The notes below the pieces were generated by a model. That model had not been told where the DNA came from and did no database searches. It worked only from the letters and a program-made list of their open reading frames with translations. From positions 1 through 36,052 of the forward strand of contig WSUB01000277.1 in the NCBI GenBank assembly GCA_019633425.1: a DNA stretch of 36,052 nucleotides. Direction: 5' to 3'. Shown here piece after piece: positions 21,740-32,500 of the stretch. Both the position numbers and the translations under genes were made by a program. Position 1 is the first letter of the stretch. Each line of letters starts with the position of its first letter. The stretch is from Tulasnella sp. 424 (taxonomy: Eukaryota > Basidiomycota > Agaricomycetes > Cantharellales > Tulasnellaceae).

Positions 21740-22262
21740 TTACCTTAAACAGGTGTATCCGTGGGAGAGCACATTCTCGCTTGGTGGCATGGGGATGTCC
21801 CCATTCTCGCATACCTCATGCCCCATATGGTGACCAACCCAGTCCGGAAACCGGCGTGTTCCCGTTTCTCCATCTTCTGGGTTACTATTTGCAAGGATTG
21901 AGGCCGTTGAGTTTCGGCGGGGGTGGATGAGTCGTAGCTGTGTACCACCGTCGCATCCTGGACCGGTGAGTCGATCTGACGATATCAGATCCCATAAATC
22001 CATCTCAGGTTCATCACACTTGGCATGAATTTCTATATGTTCAAATGGTGGTGGGAGATGAGGTGCTGTGGCCGTCAAATTATTTGGCCGTCCTCTCACG
22101 GTTCAAAGTCAGTCGGACGCCGAGCCCTCGGATCGGTATAGCCGGAGGAACCGATATAGTCGGTGTGTCAGAGCAACTAAAATACCCGGAATTGAATAGC
22201 CTTGCATCAATATAGCTCCCATCGTCACACCCATTTCGCATGGGCTTTCCAAAGCCACCCAT
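21740..22262 (-). CDS. Hypothetical protein candidate, 3' end unclear
   Basis: An ATG at 22262 (MGGFGKPMRNGCDDGSYID) opens a frame that, through a short intron with GTGAGA donor and CACAG acceptor (34 nt, near 22100), joins the frame PPHLPPPFEHIEIHAKCDEP and continues to a stop at 21740. A GTAATC donor lies just before that stop, so the gene may extend. The sequence is acidic with several Cys/His (HHMGHEVCENGD). No family is recognised. The short intron and gene-poor surroundings make this a weak model; it could be a relic. Confidence 0.3.
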
Positions 22263-22773
22263 GACGGGGCCTACCGTCGCGTCCTAGATTCCGGGTTCGC
22301 GACCGTCAGGCCGCCTCAATAAATTTAGACGTCAGAGGCAGCATTCAACTGATAACTAGGAAGCCATGGTCCCTGTAGGACGTCCAGTAAGTTTATCATT
22401 CCGATTCGCTGGATGTACAACGACTGACCATTCCGGCGAATCCGAACCGTCTGTCAGCGATCGTCAGGGCTCAAGCAGGCCTACCGCCGACTCCATCGTG
22501 AAGCATCCGCGCTTCGGCGTCTTTGAATTGATGTAGAGATGGCAATACATAGCACAACTTTGAAAGGTTCTCAATATGTACAACCCAAACCAAAGCCTGG
22601 GGATCTCGGAGTCGAATCCGCGTCTCGTCCTCGCAATAGTCGTGTCAAGGCTTTACGAATCAAAAGGATCGGAATCGCGCATAGATCGAAGCAGCGGAAT
22701 AGCATAGCCGTAAGTATACTACGATCAATTGGTTATTTGTACGTGTGCCGACTGAAGCTTTAATGCGCGGGCG
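22263..22773. other. No gene recognised
   Basis: This separates the weak gene candidate at 21740-22262 from the truncated MSSDE copy. An open frame on + from 22539 shows no family motif and no link to the following exon. The lost N-terminal exons of the MSSDE gene would be expected here but are absent. Confidence 0.4.
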
Positions 22774-23581
22774 TTGAAGGCGCTCATAAGGCTTTCCACT
22801 CGTCTCCTCCTCCGTTGTCGCAACTACAATCAAGGCCTTCCGCTTAGTCCACCTTTGCATCTTCTTGTGCCCACTGAAGATTTGTTCTACATTGAATGGG
22901 ATGATAACCTCAAAAGCAAGTGGAATGGTCAGGCGATTGATATCATTGCCAGCCATGTACTACGAAGCTATCCGGAGATCCTTTCAGATGAAGAGAAGGC
23001 CAAGATCAAGCTTGCAGTGTTCGATCATATCCGGTATATCCGAGAAACCTATTACAAGTTATCTCCAAAAGAGCTGGAGAGTAGGAAGGAAGCTCAGCAG
23101 TCTCGGGCTCGAAAGCGAGAGGTGAGTACTCTCCTGAGGTTTTTGCGATGCCAGCCGGGGCTCAACCCAGACCTGCTCTCCCATGAAGCTCTTTACCCTC
23201 AGGATGGAGATACTCCTCGATTCCAGATTTCCCCATCTTGCCCGTTATGTTCCTCTTTTCCAGAAGATGGGCGTCGCGGCAATGAGTTCTGATGAAGAGA
23301 TTGGGAGGGGAAACAATGGTCTCCGGCGATTCCGAAGTTTCCGGAGACACTACATCTCGCAAGAGGTCTCACAGCTTGGGATATACCTGGAGGATCTCCA
23401 CCACCGCTTTATTCGCCCTAGGAGCTTTGTCAGGATATCCTCGGGCAAATGCAGAGCCGGCTCAGTACCTCCTCGCGGACTCCCCAAGACCGCATATGAT
23501 AAACGGTGGTTTGACAGTCTTTCCCCATTCGAGAGAAACCTCTTAGGTTATACGAACGAGGAATTCAGTTATACTGGGTAG
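22774..23581 (+). pseudogene. 5'-truncated copy of the MSSDE-domain gene, beside the transposase
   Basis: Exons 22774-23122 and about 23201-23581 (GTGAGT donor, phase 0, acceptor CCATGAAG) encode VPTEDLFYIEWDD, helices with IRYIRETYYKL, RARKRE then LFTLRMEILL, YVPLFQKMGVAAMSSDE, and the tail GLPKTAYDKRWFDSLSP ending EFSYTG. Each block matches the last exons of the gene at 13584-17236 in order, including the phase-0 intron before LFxxR. No ATG precedes the first exon in frame (a TGA lies upstream at 22753) and none of the RFxGDxM part is present. It is therefore a truncated copy or a distinct shorter member with a missed first exon. It is convergent with the transposase gene, 272 bp apart, so it might have been carried by that element. 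Confidence 0.6.
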
Positions 23582-23853
23582 CGATAACTAGGCAGTTTAC
23601 AATGCTTTGTTCAGCTGTATTCTCAGACTATATATTATATGCTTGCCACGCCGCTTTTCTCCGTCGTCCATGTCCTCGATTTGGAGCATCTGCTCAGAGG
23701 CTTAGTCGGTATCATAGATCATCAAAGATGTATACGCACCGGCGTCGGCTGGACGAGACCTTTTTCCGTGAATATTAATAGCTGACAATTCAGGAGCGAG
23801 GTTTCTATTCGGGTGGGGGAAGTGGGAAGGATCCGGGGGCCTGCTCCAAGCTC

Positions 23854-26800
23854 TCAGTTTCGAGACAAGTGCCTTGTTTGCCAGCTGCGCAAGATAGCAC
23901 TAAATAATGCCTTTGTTAGCCAGCAGATTCGGTACTCTGTTTCCGTGAGCGTGCTTACCCCATCAAGCTGGACAGCCACAATGATTGGTTGCGAAATTCC
24001 GAACACAGTTGGGTCCAGTACACATCGTGACACATGCCCTATGATATTGTGCGCTTCGATGACATCCAGCTTGGGTGAGAACGAGTCGTAGAAAAGGCAA
24101 CAAAGGTTGTAACCTTCCCTTCCTAGCATTGGATGGTTATCATATGGATCGTTGGGTCGATCCTCGGGAGAAAGCGATTCGTATCTTTCAACAATGACGA
24201 AGATACGGGACAGGCTCATCTGGCCGTCCTCATATGATGTACGACCCTCGCCAATGATTGACTTGATTCTCCCAACGTATATCTCCTGGCCACTCGTTGG
24301 TTTGGGAATCAGATATGAAATTTGACTGTCACGAGATGATCGTCGCCCAGTCGAGAAGTTGAGGTTGCCACGGGAGAGACAGTTAATTGCAAGCAGGCTA
24401 CCTCTTGGTTGAACCCCAAGCTGGATCAGGTATTCGCGAATTTTCTGTCTCAGATGAGCTGAAGGAGGGGTGGTGTATGACGCAACACTCCAGGTTTGCA
24501 AATCGGATGAGTGAGGAGTGAAGACGTTACGGGCGAGACCACCTGCTTCAGACGAGCTAATGAACTCTTGCAATTCGGCAGCCAACGAATGGAGCTCAAG
24601 GGGAAGTTCTCCCCTAGATTCAAGGCTTTTGATTTCAGAGGCCATGCTGAACTTGGTCATTATGGTCAATTCCAAATCACCTGTTATCAAACCAGTTCAG
24701 CTGTAGGCTCAGCCCGGAGAGGTTGGTCACGAACCTAACCGCGAATTGGTGCTAATCCTCTGCGCCATTCCATTATATGTTTCACTTGGCCCTGTGCTCC
24801 AGTTACCAGAAGGCCCGAAATTGCGGAGAAAATCAGGCGTATGGAGGGCGAGATGATGGTAGGGGATGATCGAGTGTGTCGGGTACAGAATGCGAAACCC
24901 CTTCAGGTAGGTATGCATGTGGGACTCGTAGAGCTCAATGACCTCTTCAGTCATGTGTAGCTGAGTGGAAAGCATGGTCGCCAAGGCCAGGTGCAGGTAG
25001 TTGTCCAGGACTTCCTGCTCCGCTGTCGATGGATGCCTCCGATACTCACACCCCCATGTCTGGACAAGGGTGATCATAAACGAGACAGTAAATAGGGATT
25101 TCCACTCCTGGGAGCTGAGCTTTCCGTGCTTTACATCCCCGGCCTTCTTGGGTGGAGCCTTGATCCAATCCGGTAGAATCGTCTTCTCCTCGTCCTCCCT
25201 GATAGCGGACCAAGAGGGCTGGTCCCATAATTGGTATGAATCGAGCAACGTTCCGTGACTCTTGCGCTTCTGATATCTCTGCCAGAATATCTTCAACATC
25301 TTTGCGCTGGGATCTTGATGTGAGCGTGATACGATTCATTGCGGGGTCGAGCTATAAGGACCAAACTCCATTAATGACGGATGACAGAGAGATGGAGCAG
25401 TCAAATTCTTCGCACCAAGCGTTGAACCATCTCCATTCGAGTTCCAGAAGGATCGATCTTTCTTTGAAGACACAGAGTTCGCAATGTAGGAGCTGACTCT
25501 CGATCCACAATCTCTCCCAAGTTCCGCTGCTCACCAAAGCCAGACATTGAGGAGAAAATCCGCCTCTCTGCTTCAGTGATCTTGACATTTGAGTACTCAA
25601 ATTTTAGTGATCTGCAAACCTCACTCAAGGGGGGAGGTTGGAAGGGTAGTCTCATGCGAGATGGGGCAACTCGACCGCTCGCACTGAGAATTCCTCTAGA
25701 GATGCGCTTGAGAAATAAGACACATAGTTAGAGCTATATGAGCGAGGCATGATGTAGAACCCGAACATACGTACCCAGTCATGGAGATCCTGTCGGAGCT
25801 GAGTGGCTGTCTTCCCGCCGGTTCGGATTCCGCGTCTCAGACAAAGCTCGATGATAACCTTTTTCGGAAGTTTAGAAATGGATGTTTTAGGTGCGGTTTC
25901 CATTGCAAATTCCGCTTTCGCCATCGTCATAATGTCTGGAGGTGAATAGAAAGGGTCGCCCGCCACCTCCCCACCATCCACCGACATGTTCATATGCCAT
26001 ACTCCTCTTGTATGCTTGGAAAGAAGTGCAAGAAACATGTGCAAGTTGTCGATTATGACTTGGCGGAGCGGATCCCAGTAAGGCAAATCGTTTAATGCGG
26101 ACCACCTGATGCCATACGTCTCCGTGAGCCGATCTCGATCTTCCCTTGATGAGGCCGCCAGCCATCGCTGACTGAATTTTCTTGTTTGTTGAGTGCTGTG
26201 TGTAGGCCAAAGCTGAATGTCGAAGTCATCCATCCTATCCCTCGGCAACATACAGTAGGAACAGAATAGTCGATGACCGGGGAAGGTGAATCCAGCCATG
26301 TGACGCGCCCCTAGGAGATCGGCGATTAGCAGCGCAATTATGGCGCGAACCAACCTGCCGTCCGGGTGCAGGCTTGTTGCTGGGACCCAGAGCCCAGGGT
26401 CCCAGAGAGTTTGGAAAGCGGATATAATTGGTGCAATGAAGTGGTTGACTTGTTCTAGTGATGGTTCCCGAGGGCCAGGGATGACGCCCACAAGGAAGAC
26501 ATTCTCCGTTCGAAACCGATGGTGAGGCGGAAGATTCAGACAGATGAGATATATAGCGCCGATAGACCACTTTTTCTTGGCCTCCATGTTTCTATAAGGA
26601 TTGAACCAATCTATTGCGAGAGCAAATGCTAGACGTGTGGCGCCATTGAAGAATGGAAGGTTGTCCGGGCCAAGGAAGTTGGAGAAGAATTCGGAGTCCC
26701 AGAGGTCCAGTGAGACTTGTTCCATGTCTGCAATGTTTCCTTCTATGAGAACCTCAATGTCCGGACGAGACATAAGGGAGGTGATACAGTTGAAAGGGTG

Positions 26801-27956
26801 GCGGAATGGATACCGACGGATCGCTCGCCACACTTTTCTATTGCCTACGAGCCGAGCTCTGGTGAGACGGGGCCCACAGGTACGTCCATCCACGTTGATC
26901 CAGCTGCAAGTCTCCTGATACCGACTCTTCGAAGTGCCTTCTGTTGGTGGGTAACAGGCGTTGCACTCTGGGCAGGTGGCAAACAGAATTATAGGAGGTT
27001 TTAGGTTGTATCGGCGAATTGCTGTCCGGGCATCGATGGGAAGGTGATGGAGGATATCGTTTAGGTACTCTGGGAGGGGTTCCTGGTGATTGAAGGATGA
27101 TGAAGTTGTGGAACGGGCAGTGTAGAAGGCGAGTTTTATAATGATTTTAACGAGACACAGCACGAGCGACGAGAACGGGAGAGAAAGTCCGATCAGGGTA
27201 CTCAGAACCAAGGCAAGGAATATCATTGCATGGTGCAAGGGAGCTAACCGCTGGCTCTCGGAGGAGCCTATGGTATCAAAATCTTGGCTGAGCCACCTTT
27301 CCATCGAATCGCAAATTCGGTTGCTTACTTGTAGGCATATCGACAACCGACCGATTGATACGTCTCAAATTCTCCTTCCGCTCGAATTCTCTGATGGCAA
27401 CCCGAAGCTGTTGTTCGTGACGTTTACGGACATCCTTGAGTTGCGAGAGGAGCTCCTCGGCACGCTTCTTCACAAATGCTGATGCGTCATGAAGCAGAAT
27501 CTCCAGACGATGACCAACCCTTTTGAGATCCACCGAACGAGCGATGTATTGCTGATTGGAGGGACTTTCGAGATCGAGGGTTGCTCCGGGATGCTCTAAC
27601 AAAGCAACCGATGTCAAGGGATATCGAATAATTCTGAGCGACTCCGGTGGACTAGGTGGGCCTTCGATACGTAGCAGTTCGATCTCTAATTCCTCCAGGT
27701 CCCGAAAATTTTGCATCATGCCGTTGATGAGAGATCGACCTGCTACAACAAACTCCGGAATCCCGTGGCCACATGAGCTGCCCGTTGGATTATCTTGAAC
27801 TTGAGACGAGTCAGCTATCCGAATTCCCCTATTCGTTGAGTTGTGGAGGGCTTCCTGTATTCTGAGAGTTTGTTGGTGATGCCGGAATGTCGACGGTTCA
27901 AGTACCGCTCCATTGGGACCACACGAAGGGCAGAAACACCGGTATTTCTGGGTCAT
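23854..27956 (-). CDS. CACTA/EnSpm-type (Tnp2-like, Plavaka-like) DDE transposase with an unbroken frame
   Basis: Six exons (27956-27329, 27282-25775, 25706-25416, 25351-25250, 25218-24735, 24680-23854) give an unbroken 1,279-residue frame. One intron (31 nt) is unusually short, and a last optional intron near 23950 would shorten the tail slightly. Order: an N-terminal Cys cluster (CFCPSC) with FRHHQQ; a coiled region; a hydrophobic stretch at about 225-261; a second Cys pair (TCPECNACYP); the conserved Tnp2 core with AIDWFNPY, WSIGAIYLICLNLPP, GVIPGPREPSLEQVNH, LLIADLLGARHMAGF and LPYWDPLRQVIIDNLH, in which Asp at about 433, 530 and 620 are candidate catalytic residues; two SAP-like segments (ELCLRRGIRTGGKTA; LQRKIDPSGTR); the late domain LRNFGPSGNWSTGPSETYNG; and DLELTIMTKF. 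This matches CACTA-like transposases abundant in agaricomycetes (family knowledge, no search run). Terminal repeats and target duplications were not found. Confidence 0.85.
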
Positions 27957-28374
27957 GGAACTCTCTGTAACTGAGCAGTGACAAGCAGAGTTAGGGAGAG
28001 TCAGGTTACTATAAGGGAGACAGAACCCTTGTTTGTCTGTATTACGCGTTCTGCTCCAGACTCCCACGGATCGAAAGAGGAATCGGCTTGCACCGGTTCA
28101 CTAGCCAACACCCCAACCACTTCCCAATAGCCTTTGGCATCATAGACCCACTTCTGCTTATATTTCTCTCACTCATAGTTACTACATGTAGTAGCGGCCC
28201 CCGATTAGTCGGGACCGTACCTTGCCCCCCTGAGAGCCCCTGAGGGATTGGCTGCTAGCGGTTTACAACAGAGATTTCGAACCGAACCGAACCGAACCAC
28301 GATCGAAAGAAAAGGGCATAATTGGCATGCATTATTTACATCTCACTATTGCTAACCCCATATTGCAAGCTTCG
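27957..28374. other. Intergenic; contains (CGAAC)x4
   Basis: This is the upstream region of the transposase and 3' flank of the gene at 28375-29887. It holds four perfect CGAAC units at 28278-28297 and C/G-rich tracts near 28198-28245. I looked here for a CACTA-like terminus and a matching inverted copy left of 23854 and did not find one by eye. Confidence 0.5.
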
Positions 28375-29887
28375 TTAAGACTGCCGATTTCCTGACGAGG
28401 ACGGTCTAGCGGAGCTCGAGGCGGCCTTCTCCTTCGCCCCGAGGGTTCGGGCTGGCGTTACTGTCGACTTCTCCTTCCCCTTTGACGGGGCCGTTGAACG
28501 GCCACCAGATCTCGGAGGCACAAGCTCCAATGGTACGGCTACTATCCTTGGAGTATTTTCGACTGCGCTGATGGCGGGAGCGTTTCTCGCCGACCCTGTT
28601 TGAAAGCGCAACTAAAGGTAGACACCAGTGAGGTACTCCAGCGAGGACTTTCATGCCTGAGCCACTCACCGGCGTTGCAGTAGACTTCATGCCTTTGCTT
28701 GAGCCGCCCTTTGATGACCCAGCCTCAGGACTGCTTTGCAACCCATCAGGCTTCGGTCGTATATACCATGACGTCACATCCTCTGGCTCGCCTCTTGCCC
28801 TTTTCGGGGCCTCCGATCCCTCTGTATCCTCCCCCAAGGCTCGCTTTCCACCTTTCGTGATACGAGAGCTTTCTTCTTTAGGAGACTTATCCTACCAATT
28901 TCTCATGAGTACGTTCCCTGCCAATGAATAACGCGCACTCACCGTTACACCTTTGGGCTTCATTGTAGGTGTTGCGGAAGGCTTCGGGTCTTGCTGACGC
29001 CTTCTAGATGTCTTCTCTCGGGATCTTGTATCCGTCTGGCCGATCATCCCCTGGGGGCTTCCATCTGTTCGTCCGTTAACTGGCGTCTGTGGCAAGCGCT
29101 TAGTGGGGCGGGGCCCAGTTATAAGCTCACAAACGGCAGTGTCAAGCTTGAATTCGGGTATATCTGCATTGAGCGCGTTTCCGTATGACTTGAATATTCC
29201 TGAGAAGTGGCCATGGAGACCGAGGGGGAATCGCTTGAGCACCTCCTCGACGCGGTCGGCCGCACACTCGATACCAACACTATTGCAAAGTACAGATCAA
29301 TAGGATACTCTCAGCGTTGCTTGATTTCCCTACCAGACTTTCTCCCTATCCGACGGAATAGGACTAAGGATATCAATGACCCAAAATGCCCCCCGTGAGC
29401 CCTTGACGGCTTGCGATATCCGGCCCGTAAAGGAGCAAGTGATGATGCCCAGATCCGGAACTACCAAGTCGTAACTTCTCTTGAGACCTGAGCTTTCATC
29501 GGACGCATTACTGGATTTGAGAGGTTCTCCCACTTCCTCCGTCTCCTGGACGTTGACCCGATAGGGTTTGACGTTTGCCGAATTTGCGTACAAGGTGACC
29601 TTCCGAGTCCGTCTCCTGAATACTAACATTCCGCAAAAGGAAATGACGTCCCCTTTCTTGAGCGGTATGATTGGCGTCTCCGGTGTCTCTGTTGCGAGGA
29701 TGAGCCAGGTGTCGGAGACCTCTGACCAACTCATGAGAACCAAAGGGCAGAGGTAAGCGATGGTACCGTCGTTGAGAATATTAACGTCACTGATGACCAG
29801 GTTTCCTGCAGCCGGTAGGGCAAAGTCGGCAGGCGATATTGATGGAATACATGTGAAGAATCCGGTATCGCTGTTGGTGATGGACAT
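28375..29887 (-). CDS. Third member of the two-domain beta-rich family, basic Ser/Lys-rich tail
   Basis: Exons 29887-29334, 29279-28943, 28891-28670 and 28611-28375 join in one 449-residue frame. The introns are 54, 51 and 58 nt, with GTAGGG, GTGAGT and GTGAGT donors. The start is ATG at 29887, MSITNSDTGFFTCIPSI. The first exon is beta-rich (DVISFCGMLVFRRRTRKVTL; LGIITCSFTGRI; AFWVIDIL). The second domain starts right after a phase-2 intron with AADRVEEVLKRFPLGLHGHF, SGIFKSYGN and CELITGPRP, parallel to DRLSPDYLQ, SGLLQGFIYDSS and ICLRPS in 18993-20099. The shared intron place and phase argue for one family. Residues about 240-449 are disordered and rich in Ser, Lys, Pro and Arg (RRRQQDPKP, KRARGEPED), suggesting a nuclear protein. 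Function is unknown. Confidence 0.75.
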
Positions 29888-30156
29888 GATGGGTTTGGTT
29901 GCGGATTGAGGGGATGTAAACGTGAGACGAAAATCATGGGATGGGTGGTTAATTAATATTTCAGCGATGAGGCGAAAGTGAAATAGAGTTAATGGAAGGG
30001 AGATGCATGTCACCATGAGGGTAGAGGCCCTGTTTTTCCAGGGAATGCACAACGACCGACGGCAGCCTCATGCCCGCTGAGACAAACCAACAACCCTGTT
30101 CAATTTCCGGGGAAGCCTATCTTATTATTTGAACATGCGGTAAGCCCCCAATCATC

Positions 30157-32041
30157 CTAATTACTGCAAGCGCCACTTTGACGTGCAAGATCAATGGATA
30201 GACATGCTTTGTGCACGAACATGCCCCACCAAGAGGTTCCACCTCCAGATCCCCAAACAATCCTCTTGATGCTCCCGAACGAGGCTCCTAACCATGAGAC
30301 AATGTGATGGCGACCAGCTGTTGGAATCCAACGCCAACCCACTACTGATGATGGGGTCGTGACTGTCAAATCCTTGCCCAAGAGTAGACATAGTGCTATG
30401 GAAATGAGAAGAATCGCATAAACACGGGTCTGAGATTCGAAGAAGTGAGCGCAAATCTCAATGAACATATCTGTGGGCACCTACCAAGAGAGCCAGCGGC
30501 AGCCACCGCCAAAGCCTGGCTCTATTGCGCGCTCCTAGATAGTCCTTGTGGAGCTGGGCTAGAGATACGACCAGAAGATCCGGTTCACCCTCTGGTGAAG
30601 TTTGCCAGACTATTCGATTGTGCCTTAGATCTGTGCACTGATCAAATGGCTATGGATGGTTGTGACTTACGAGTTGGGTCCTGCCCAAAAACGCGTATAA
30701 TTCCTTGCTCGGTGGGGTTGGCGGAGCCGGTAGCAAACGCATGCTTTGTGGCCTAACCCATTAACGTGGTTAGTAACACAGGTCGGAATCAAGTATGATC
30801 ATGGAACTGACGGCAATGCATCTCACATAGTCGCTACTCTCTAGCTCAGACCTGTTAGTGGAGTCATTAGAGCTTGAGCTAAAATATTGTCACGCTGTGA
30901 GATAATCCGGTAGGTCTTTGTTCCAACGTCGTACAGAAAGACCGAGCCTTTGGTCGTCCCAACCGCAATGACGGTCGGTGAAAGGCTACAAACTGGCAAA
31001 AGAAAGTTACGATCGTCATCAGAGCAAAGTTGAGGGTGATTTATGTGTGCGTAATGGCTTAGCCAAGGAGGATGAGAGTTGGTTTGATAGATGTCCAGTC
31101 CTCCGTTGAGATTTGTGAGAACAATTCTTGCCGAACCATTATCTGAGATGAGACACGATGATCCACTATAAGATAATCGAGAAGATCTCGTTAGGATACG
31201 AGGTCTTATAAGGGCCGATGGATTGCTATCTCACATGGGATCTGCGCTGTGCCTTTGATGGGCGGACTTTCCCTCCCAAATTCTATCCCGTTCATGCAGA
31301 GCTTAGTCAGAAAATCTATGGGCGCAGAGATGACGGAAACGCACGTGAACCCAGCTTGAGAATGGCTGATGAATAATTTGGAGCAAGACGCCCCAGACGG
31401 AGTGAAAAAGGCTAGACTAGTGATGGTTCCTTCTTTGGCACCTCCGGTCGCGAAGCTATCGTGAAGTGTCCAAACTCGTTCCGACCCTGCAACGGTCGCT
31501 AGAAGAGGAAAAGTGTCATAGTGTGGGTAGTACATGATGGCAGGTTCCACTTACCCTGTTGATAAATTGCGACGCAGTTAGCGACCCCAATAGCTAAGAA
31601 ACCCAATTGGGCACTGAAGGCCAGATGACGAATAGGATGGCAGGGGTCTGGTAGTATTCCCACTTCCTCGACTATCGTGCACTGGAACGACCAGGGTAAA
31701 GTCATCATTACCAAGCCTGGACAGGCAATCGAGGCCCTAGGATAACGTACCAATTGGGACTGGGATGGGACCTCAGGTATATTGAGAACTTGAACAGCCC
31801 CATCCGAACGACCCAAAAAGAGACGGCCTTGCTCTGGCCAGAGAACGCAGCTAGTATGCTGTGCAAAATTGTTGGTGATGCACAGTAGCTGTTTTTGGGG
31901 GAAGATATCTGTTATGAAGATGGTGCCGTCAGCGGACGCTGACGCGAGGAGCTGCCCGTTGGGTGAAAAGGCGACACTTGAGATCCATTGCGTATGGTGT
32001 TTGAAATCAGATCCGACAGCGTTCCAGCGTAGACTTGGCAT
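30157..32041 (-). CDS. WD40-like protein with C-terminal membrane segment (second copy type)
   Basis: The ATG at 32041 gives MPSLRWNAVGSDFKHH, then classic WD40 blades (WISSVAFSPNGQLLASASAD-G, VQVLNI; RHLAFSAQLGFLAIGVANC; VAVGTTKGSVFLYDV-type). A 60-nt intron begins near 31549. Later exons read TVAGSERVWTLHDSFATGG, GSARIVLTNLNGGLDIYQ, IIRVFGQDPT, then HNRIVWQTSPEGEPDLLV. The last joins, through a 55-nt intron, to TRVYAILLISIALCLLLG, one membrane helix, ending at 30157. The junction near 30770-30850 is ambiguous: the frame containing FATGSANPTEQG needs an acceptor of another phase, so a small exon may be missed or the gene damaged. The plan (propeller, then one TM near the C-terminus) equals the gene at 4181-6143, which faces it. 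Confidence 0.6.
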
Positions 32042-32500
32042 CAAAGAACAGGGGTATGGTTTGGGGGAGGAAGGTCAGCGAGCGATGATCCCGACCTTGC
32101 CGTCGTTCTAAATGCCACTCATGATGTGGGGGCCTCAAGCTTGTGAGCCAAGCTCTGGGGCATGGTCGCCAAGATCTGGGATCGAGGCGAGTTCTGGAAC
32201 CGTGATGTGATGGGGATTGATGTGCGTGTCAGGGATAGGGGGCACGAGGCCCGAGGCTTCGGACGCCGGAGGCATGCGTCGGCTAATCGGTTCTTCCTCC
32301 AATTTACGGCATCTAGGCTCCCAAAGAAAACAACTCTATTTTTCGGGTAAATGTTACACTATATGTTACAGCAACCGTTCGACTTCGAAGATCAACTAGA
32401 AGGCAAGAGCGTCGAGGACGCGTAGGAGAGCCAATCCTAACTCGTTGAAAGCGTCACGCTAAAGTATGAAAGAATGACCATCGTTGTTAGTCCTGTCCTG

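Noticed and set aside
22590..22650. tRNA-like T-arm sequence near GTCGAATCC
   Set aside because: No matching acceptor stem, D-arm or anticodon arm at proper spacing on either strand.
23854..27956. KDZ (Kyakuja/Dileera/Zisupton) element with a TET/JBP dioxygenase partner
   Set aside because: The core motifs are of the Tnp2/CACTA type and no dioxygenase HxD...H pattern was found in neighbouring frames.
28278..28297. CGAAC repeat as telomere or origin
   Set aside because: Only four units, internal, and unlike the TTAGGG-type telomere usual in basidiomycetes.
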